Assembly (NCBI GenBank): GCA_002422505.1
Contig: DIVX01000140.1
Location: 1 to 9,709, forward strand
DNA: 9,709 nt
Origin: Desulfovibrio sp. UBA6121
GTDB lineage: Bacteria > Desulfobacterota > Desulfovibrionia > Desulfovibrionales > Desulfovibrionaceae
Direction: 5' to 3'
The translations under genes and the position numbers were made by a program. Shown here one piece after another: positions 6,016 to 9,709 of this stretch (position 1 is its first letter; each line of letters opens with the position of its first letter). A model generated the notes under the pieces. The model was not told the DNA's origin. It ran no database searches and saw only the letters and a list, made by a program, of their open reading frames with translations.

Positions 6016-7161
6016 TCACCCCATCGCCACACACCCCTCGCCCGCCGCATACCCCCGCGCAGCCAGCCACTGCAATATCTCTTCGCGCGCCCCGCGCGAG
6101 CCCACGTTGACCAGGATGAAGGGCGCGGCGTCGGGCGCTGTGTGGACGGGCGTTGTTTGGTCAGATGCTGTGTGGACGGACGCTGTGTGGGCCGCTGCGG
6201 CGGACGGGCAGGGCGGCACGGCCTCGCGCCCAAGCACGGGAACGCCGTGCACGCGCTGGCCCACCTTGCGCGGGTCGATGTCCACGTAATTCTCTATGAC
6301 CAGCCCAAGCGCACACAGCGGCTCCAGCCGCTTGCGGCTTTCCCGGCCTGCGCCCCAGGCCCACACGCGCGGGTGCTGCGGGTTGCGCCCCTGCAGCCAG
6401 TCCCACAAATACCCGGCCTTGATGCGCGCAAAGGCCTGCGCGCCATACTCGTCCTGCGTGCGCGAAAGCCGCGTGGGCGGGTCGTTCCACACAATGACCG
6501 GGGCCTGCACCTTGCCCATGCGCGCCCCAAGCGAAAGCCAGCGCAGCCACTGCTCGTAGTCCTCCGGGAAGGGGGCGCAGCCGCTTGCGCCGGTGTTGGC
6601 CCGCGCCGGGCCGTAGCGCTCCCAGGCCTCGCGCCGGAACATGACCGAAGGATTGGCCAGGGGCGAGTCCACAAAGCGGCCCAGGCTGATGTCCTGGTGG
6701 GTGAGCAGGCTGTTCAGCCAGTCCACGTGCAGCGCGTAGCCCAGGCGGGTTTCGCGGTCGCCGCCGAAGCGCACCAGCCCGGACACGAGGTCGAGGTCCG
6801 GCTCGGCGTGCAGAAGGGCGGCTTGCAGCGCCAGGCGTTCGGGCAGGCAAAGGTCGTCGGCGTCCATGCGGGCGATGAACGGCGCGCGCGCCAGGGCCAC
6901 GGCGGCGTTCCAGGCCAGGGCCACGCCCTGGTGCGGCAGGCGAAAGGGCCGTATGCGGCTTTCCCGCTGGGGGCGGGCATCGCGCCCGGCAAAGGCGCAC
7001 AGCACCTCCCAGGTCGCGTCGTCGCTGCCGTCGTCAACGGCGATGATCTCGAAGTCCGGCAGGGTTTGCGCCAGCAGGCTTTCCAGGGCGGCGGGCAGGC
7101 TGCTGGCCGCGTTGCGGCAGGGCAGGCAGACGCTGACGGCCGGGGATGCGCTTGGCGGCAC
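6016..7161 (-). CDS. Family 2 glycosyltransferase with C-terminal Rossmann-like domain
   Basis: The 381-residue product begins with a GT-A glycosyltransferase domain (about 5-235): VSVCLPCRNA, the nucleotide-binding VDDGSDD (DDGS 43-46), the metal-binding DADD at 100-103, and an acidic PEDYE at 199-203 as probable catalytic region. A second domain (about 265-381) starts with VWAWGAGRESRKRL and continues with YVDIDPRKVGQRVHGVPVLG, a Rossmann-like pattern as in PglD-type and sugar-nucleotide-binding C-terminal domains. A 15-base tandem repeat interrupts this domain. The start is GTG 7161, with AGGGGG (complement of 7170-7175) eight bases upstream. The gap to the thiolase gene is only 21 bases, so it is probably co-transcribed with it, although a link in function is not obvious. 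Donor and acceptor cannot be predicted; surface polysaccharide or glycoprotein synthesis is likely. Confidence 0.85.
   Translation of the reverse strand: MPPSASPAVSVCLPCRNAASSLPAALESLLAQTLPDFEIIAVDDGSDDATWEVLCAFAGRDARPQRESRIRPFRLPHQGVALAWNAAVALARAPFIARMDADDLCLPERLALQAALLHAEPDLDLVSGLVRFGGDRETRLGYALHVDWLNSLLTHQDISLGRFVDSPLANPSVMFRREAWERYGPARANTGASGCAPFPEDYEQWLRWLSLGARMGKVQAPVIVWNDPPTRLSRTQDEYGAQAFARIKAGYLWDWLQGRNPQHPRVWAWGAGRESRKRLEPLCALGLVIENYVDIDPRKVGQRVHGVPVLGREAVPPCPSAAAAHTASVHTASDQTTPVHTAPDAAPFILVNVGSRGAREEILQWLAARGYAAGEGCVAMG
6137..6196. repeat. Four tandem 15-bp units in a glycosyltransferase gene
   Basis: Four consecutive imperfect 15-base units lie at 6137-6151 (GCTGTGTGGACGGGC), 6152-6166 (GTTGTTTGGTCAGAT), 6167-6181 (GCTGTGTGGACGGAC) and 6182-6196 (GCTGTGTGGGCCGCT). 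Units one and three differ at a single base. On the minus strand they encode four five-residue units (AAHTA, SVHTA, SDQTT, PVHTA). Because the unit is five codons long, copy-number changes would keep the reading frame. Confidence 0.85.
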
Positions 7162-7182
7162 GCTGGCTGCCCCCTGGCCGCG

Positions 7183-8109
7183 CTACTGGCGTTCCGGGTC
7201 GGCGGCGCGGCGCTCGCGCACGGCGATGCCAAGCCGGCACACGCCGCAGATGCCCGTGCTGGTGGGCGAGCCGCAGCTTTCGCAGGGGGCCAGGGTCACG
7301 CCCGCCTCCAGCTCCACCTGGGCGAAGGCCGGGCGGCCGCGCTTCAAGAAGCCGTCGTAAAACGAGATTTTCGAGCCCGGGCTCTGGTGCTCCAGATCCG
7401 CCCACAGGCGCTTGTGCCCGGTGAAGCTGGCCTTGCCGCTGTAAGGGCAGGGCGCGGAGTGGATCTCTATGCCGTTCAGGAAGGCGTAGCAGGCGGTCTC
7501 GAATTCCGAAAGCCGGTACAAGGGCTTGATCTTGCGGGCAAAGCCGTTTTCGGCGTTCAGGCAGGGGCCTTGGTCTGAAAGATAGCCCGCGTCCCAGCGC
7601 AGGGTGTTGGCGAACAGCCGCGCCACCTCGTCGTCCAGATTGTGGCCAGTGGCCAGCACCTGGAAGCCGTCTTCCAGGGCCACGCGGTTGAACCAGTGGC
7701 GCTTGATTTTTCCGCAGGCCGAGCAGATGGGCCGGTTGATGTAGCGCTTCACGTCTGGAATGGGCAGGCCCTCTTTTATAAGCTCCACCACGCGCAATTT
7801 GAGCCCGTGCAGTTCGCAGAAGCCCGCCACCTTGGCCCGCGCCGCCGGGGAAGAGGCGGGAATGCCCAGGTCCACGTGCAGGCCGGTGACGTCGTAGCCC
7901 AGGCGCGAAAGCTCAAGCATCAGGCTGAGCGAGTCTTTGCCGCCGGAAAGGGCCACCAGCACGCGCTCGCCGGGATTGATGAGCCCATGGCGGCGGATGG
8001 CCTTTTCCACCTGGCCGGTGAAGTAGGCGGCGAAGCAGTCGCGGCAGAAGGCGGTGTTGTGGCTTGGCAGGGGGATTTCTGCCGGGGCCTTGCATTTGCG
8101 GCATTTCAT
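7183..8109 (-). CDS. ttuA: TtuA/Ncs6-type tRNA 2-thiouridine synthetase (group II TtcA)
   Basis: A 308-residue PP-loop ATPase that adenylates a tRNA uridine for replacement of oxygen by sulfur. Motifs in order: N-terminal zinc site Cys3, Cys6, Cys22, Cys25; PP-loop SGGKDS at 55-60; Cys129 and Cys132 (ICSACG) plus Cys221, the three cysteines that bind the [4Fe-4S] cluster in group II TtcA enzymes; GHNLDDEVA at 155-163; and a C-terminal zinc site Cys276, Cys279, Cys288, Cys291. The paired zinc fingers separate this group from group I TtcA (2-thiocytidine-32). Thermophilic TtuA thiolates m5U54, while relatives act on U34, so the target position here is open. It lies nine bases after a ubiquitin-like sulfur-carrier gene, the usual partner type. 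The ribosome-binding site GAGGA is rather distant (12 bases). Confidence 0.88.
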   Translation of the reverse strand: MKCRKCKAPAEIPLPSHNTAFCRDCFAAYFTGQVEKAIRRHGLINPGERVLVALSGGKDSLSLMLELSRLGYDVTGLHVDLGIPASSPAARAKVAGFCELHGLKLRVVELIKEGLPIPDVKRYINRPICSACGKIKRHWFNRVALEDGFQVLATGHNLDDEVARLFANTLRWDAGYLSDQGPCLNAENGFARKIKPLYRLSEFETACYAFLNGIEIHSAPCPYSGKASFTGHKRLWADLEHQSPGSKISFYDGFLKRGRPAFAQVELEAGVTLAPCESCGSPTSTGICGVCRLGIAVRERRAADPERQ

Positions 8110-8118
8110 GGCTGGGTG

Positions 8119-8316
8119 TTATCCTCTGCTGATGACTTTGCGGACGCGAATTTCGTCGCCGTCGATGAGGCGGTCGTCCGGGGTGAGGAGCGTGCCGCCC
8201 CGGATGATCAGGGCGTCGTTGACGCGCAGGCCCAGGCGTTTTTGCAGCATGAGCACGGTGTTGTGGCGCTCGAAGGTGTGGGTCTCGTTGTCCGGCTCCA
8301 CAAAAACGGTGATCAT
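8119..8316 (-). CDS. ThiS/MoaD/TtuB-like ubiquitin-fold sulfur carrier
   Basis: A 65-residue beta-grasp protein: MITVFVEPDN gives the first strand, ERHNTVLMLQKRLGL the helix, DALIIRGGTLLTPDDRLIDGDEI the middle strands and loop, and VRKVIS the last strand. The pattern and length match ThiS, MoaD and TtuB, which carry sulfur as a C-terminal thiocarboxylate. Immediate linkage to the tRNA thiolase (nine-base gap) suggests a TtuB-like role as its sulfur donor. The C-terminus reads ISRG, whereas family members normally end in Gly-Gly, so the penultimate glycine is replaced by arginine. The start is firmly placed by AAGGAG (complement of 8323-8328), six bases before ATG 8316. It is the first gene of the minus-strand operon. 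ThiS or a tungsten/molybdenum MoaD role is the main alternative. Confidence 0.8.
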   Translation of the reverse strand: MITVFVEPDNETHTFERHNTVLMLQKRLGLRVNDALIIRGGTLLTPDDRLIDGDEIRVRKVISRG

Positions 8317-8411
8317 GGGGTTCTCCTTGTCGCGGCGGCGAAATTGGCTGCCTTGTGGTGCCCGCTGGCGGGGCGGGTTGTCAAGGCGTGTGGCCCGGCG
8401 CCATTATTCTG

Positions 8412-8439
8412 TTGACCGCCCGGAAAATGGGGATATACA
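8412..8439 (+). promoter_or_regulatory. Promoter of the receiver-domain gene
   Basis: TTGACC at 8412-8417 (five of six matches to the -35 consensus) and TATACA at 8434-8439 are separated by 16 bases. Transcription would start near 8446, giving a leader of about 36 bases that contains the ribosome-binding site AGAGGAG (8468-8474) before ATG 8482. Confidence 0.6.
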
Positions 8440-8481
8440 GTTCAAAGTAAGAGAAGCCCTTCCCCCCAGAGGAGCGACAGT

Positions 8482-8856
8482 ATGGACAAGCCGAAGATTC
8501 TTGTAATCGACGATGAAAAGCACATCCGCATGTTGTATCAGGAGGAGTTGGAGGATGAGGGCTACAGCGTGGCCACCTCCGACGGCGAGGAGCCCATCCT
8601 GGGCCTCATGGCGCGCGAGGCTCCGCAGGTGGTGATTCTGGACATCCGCCTGGGGCCGGACAAGTGCGGGCTGGACCTGCTGCAGCACATCCGCACCGGC
8701 GGCGTCCATGTGCCGGTCATCCTTTCCACCGCCTACGACACCTTCCAGCACGACCTCAAGAGCATTGCCGCAGACTATTATGTGGTCAAGTCCGTGGACC
8801 TCACCGAGCTGAAAGCCAAGGTGCGCGAGGCCCTTGGCCCCAAGGCGCAGTCCTAG
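8482..8856 (+). CDS. Stand-alone response regulator receiver protein
   Basis: The 124 residues form just one CheY-like receiver domain with no output domain. Acidic pocket residues are Asp10 and Asp11, the phosphoacceptor is Asp54 (VILDIRLGPD), the switch Thr83 sits in VILSTAYD, and the conserved Lys103 is in VVKSVD. Such single-domain regulators pass phosphate along a relay or act by binding a partner protein; the AYDTFQHDLKSIAADYYVVKS stretch is typical of receivers that accompany hybrid kinases. No histidine kinase lies in the window, so its partner is encoded elsewhere. The start is set by AGAGGAG at 8468-8474 and a good promoter upstream. Its TAG stop overlaps the stop of the convergent glycosyltransferase gene, leaving no room for a terminator between them. 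Confidence 0.92.
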   Translation: MDKPKILVIDDEKHIRMLYQEELEDEGYSVATSDGEEPILGLMAREAPQVVILDIRLGPDKCGLDLLQHIRTGGVHVPVILSTAYDTFQHDLKSIAADYYVVKSVDLTELKAKVREALGPKAQS

Positions 8857-9578
8857 CGGTTCTTCTCGCGGATCTCGTAGCCGAAGTGGCGGTCCTGCAA
8901 CCAGCGCACGCCGAAAAGGTCGCGCACGCCCGCCACGGCGCGCTCCCAGTTGCCGTACTTGCTCACGCCCATGTGCCGCTCGCGGTGGTTCACGGGCATT
9001 TCGGCCACGGTGGCGCCCTCCAGCTTCATCAGGGTGGGCAGGTAGCGGTGCATGCCCTTGAAGCGGGGAATGCGCACCAGCATGTCGCGCCGCATGACCT
9101 TAAGCGAGCAGCCTGTGTCGCGCACGCTTTCCCGCGTAATCCTGTTGCGGATGGCGTTGGCGATTTTCGAGGCGTAGCGCTTGCTGAAGGTGTCTTGCCG
9201 CTTCTTGCGCCAGCCTATGGCCATGCCATAGCCTTGGTCGAACAGGGCCAGCATGGCCGGAATGTCGGCGGGGTCGTTCTGCAGGTCCGCGTCGAGGGTG
9301 ACGACGATGGGGTGGCTGGCTTCGTCGAACCCGGCGCAGAAGGCGGCGGACTGCCCCCTGTTGCGGGTAAAGGCGAGGTAGCGCACCTCGGCGTTGTCCT
9401 GAGCCAGGTGCTTCAGTACGGCAAGACTGCGATCAGTGCTGCCGTCATCCACAAAGACCACCTCCCAGGTGCGCTCAAGCGGGCGCATGGCGCTGGCTAT
9501 TTCGCTAAAGAGCCTGGGCAGGTTTTCTTCTTCGTTGAACACGGGGATGACGATGGAGACGCTCTGGGTGTTTGGCAT
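8853..9578 (-). CDS. Family 2 glycosyltransferase, DPM1/polyprenyl-phosphate type
   Basis: A 241-residue GT-A glycosyltransferase of the dolichyl-phosphate mannosyltransferase group: VSIVIPVFNEEENLP at 7-21, VDDGSTD (DDGS 44-47), NRGQSAAFCAGFD at 73-85, DADLQNDP at 96-103 with the metal-binding aspartates, RDTGCSLKVMRRD at 153-165, and RHMGVSKYG at 201-209. These enzymes transfer a sugar from a nucleotide donor to a polyprenyl phosphate such as undecaprenyl phosphate, giving a lipid-linked donor for later steps outside the cytoplasm. The C-terminal membrane helices of GtrB/ArnC-type relatives are absent, as in the soluble DPM1-like form, so it may need a membrane partner. ATG 9578 has no clear ribosome-binding site, and a promoter lies so close that the mRNA may be leaderless. 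Confidence 0.9.
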   Translation of the reverse strand: MPNTQSVSIVIPVFNEEENLPRLFSEIASAMRPLERTWEVVFVDDGSTDRSLAVLKHLAQDNAEVRYLAFTRNRGQSAAFCAGFDEASHPIVVTLDADLQNDPADIPAMLALFDQGYGMAIGWRKKRQDTFSKRYASKIANAIRNRITRESVRDTGCSLKVMRRDMLVRIPRFKGMHRYLPTLMKLEGATVAEMPVNHRERHMGVSKYGNWERAVAGVRDLFGVRWLQDRHFGYEIREKNR

Positions 9579-9584
9579 GGCCGG

Positions 9585-9613
9585 GGTATAGGAAATTTCC
9601 GGGGCGGTGTAAA
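9585..9613 (-). promoter_or_regulatory. Candidate promoter for the DPM1-like gene, with spacer palindrome
   Basis: Read on the minus strand, TTTACA (complement of 9608-9613) and TATACC (complement of 9585-9590) are exactly 17 bases apart. The start point would fall at or within a base or two of the ATG at 9578. The spacer contains the perfect 10-base palindrome GGAAATTTCC (9591-9600), which could be an operator. Confidence 0.5.
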
Positions 9614-9619
9614 TAAGCG

Positions 9620-9648
9620 TTGACAGGGATGGGGCTGGGGACTACATA
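9620..9648 (+). promoter_or_regulatory. Promoter of the initiator tRNA gene
   Basis: A perfect TTGACA at 9620-9625 is followed after 17 bases by TACATA at 9643-9648, a weak match to TATAAT. It faces the tRNA start at 9685, leaving about 30 bases of 5' leader. The GC-rich surroundings would suit stringent control, but this is inference. Confidence 0.5.
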
Positions 9649-9684
9649 CCCCTTCTCGACGCGGGGAACGCCGCATCGACGTGT

Positions 9685-9709
9685 CGCGGGGTGGAGCAGT
9701 ACGGTAGCT
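9685..9709 (+). tRNA. tRNA-fMet, 5' part (cut by window edge)
   Basis: The last 25 bases begin CGCGGGGTGGAGCAG and continue with an eight-base gap region and GGTAGCT, which closely matches the acceptor strand, D-stem (GAGC) and D-loop of bacterial initiator tRNA-fMet. A C rather than G at the first position is the initiator hallmark, since it leaves the 1-72 pair open. The anticodon and 3' half lie beyond the window, so identity depends on this 5' third. Confidence 0.75.

Noticed and set aside
6142..7578. 478-codon plus-strand frame
   Set aside because: It is antisense to the glycosyltransferase and ttuA genes, both of which carry clear motifs.
8379..8384. Perfect TTGACA on the minus strand upstream of the sulfur-carrier gene
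   Set aside because: No acceptable -10 hexamer was found 16 to 19 bases downstream, so it was not called a promoter.
8664..9623. 319-codon plus-strand frame
   Set aside because: It overlaps the receiver gene in another frame and then runs antisense to the DPM1-like glycosyltransferase; its composition is that of a shadow frame.
1..9709. CRISPR array
   Set aside because: No regularly spaced direct repeats were seen; the only tandem repeat is the in-gene 15-bp series at 6137-6196.

Overview
The window looks like chromosomal DNA from a sulfate-reducing deltaproteobacterium of the Desulfovibrio type. It opens with the C-terminal part of DsrC, the sulfur carrier of dissimilatory sulfite reductase, and it carries hypD and hypE for hydrogenase maturation. 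Most of the DNA is very GC-rich: 40 of 60 bases in the line starting at 2701 are G or C. This assignment rests on gene content and composition only.

Layout, left to right. (1) 1-304: end of dsrC with a strong intrinsic terminator. (2) 373-894: a DinB-fold protein. (3) 1053-3170: hypD-hypE, a tight pair for the Fe(CN)2CO ligands of [NiFe] hydrogenase, preceded by a long potential hairpin and closed by a terminator. (4) 3320-4498: a single gene whose C-terminal half looks like a diadenylate-cyclase (DAC) domain. (5) About 4589-5964: an AT-rich island (26 of 60 bases G or C in the line at 5041) between two convergent GC-rich genes. It holds a possible 40-residue Cys-rich ORF, a 67-residue single-pass membrane protein and a 350-residue soluble protein; the last two overlap by 17 bases. 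(6) 8316-6016, minus strand: a ubiquitin-like sulfur carrier, a TtuA-type tRNA thiolase and a two-domain glycosyltransferase, probably one operon. (7) 8482-8856: a stand-alone response-regulator receiver protein with its own promoter. (8) 9578-8853, minus strand: a DPM1-like glycosyltransferase whose stop codon overlaps that of the receiver gene. (9) 9685-9709: the first 25 bases of what looks like the initiator tRNA-fMet gene, cut by the window edge.

The most interesting part is the AT-rich island. The membrane protein ends with, and its overlapping neighbour begins with, the same short Gly/Ser/Asn/Gln motif (Q-x2-G-x2-S-T-N-[LM]-Q). An upstream membrane protein with a C-terminal motif, followed by a downstream soluble protein with an N-terminal copy, resembles how effector and sensor genes sharing bacterial amyloid-signalling motifs are arranged. 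A two-component defence or signalling pair is therefore a reasonable hypothesis, but function cannot be read from the sequence. Secondary points are the DAC-like protein with an altered RHR motif, and a sulfur carrier ending in Arg-Gly instead of Gly-Gly beside its presumed partner TtuA.
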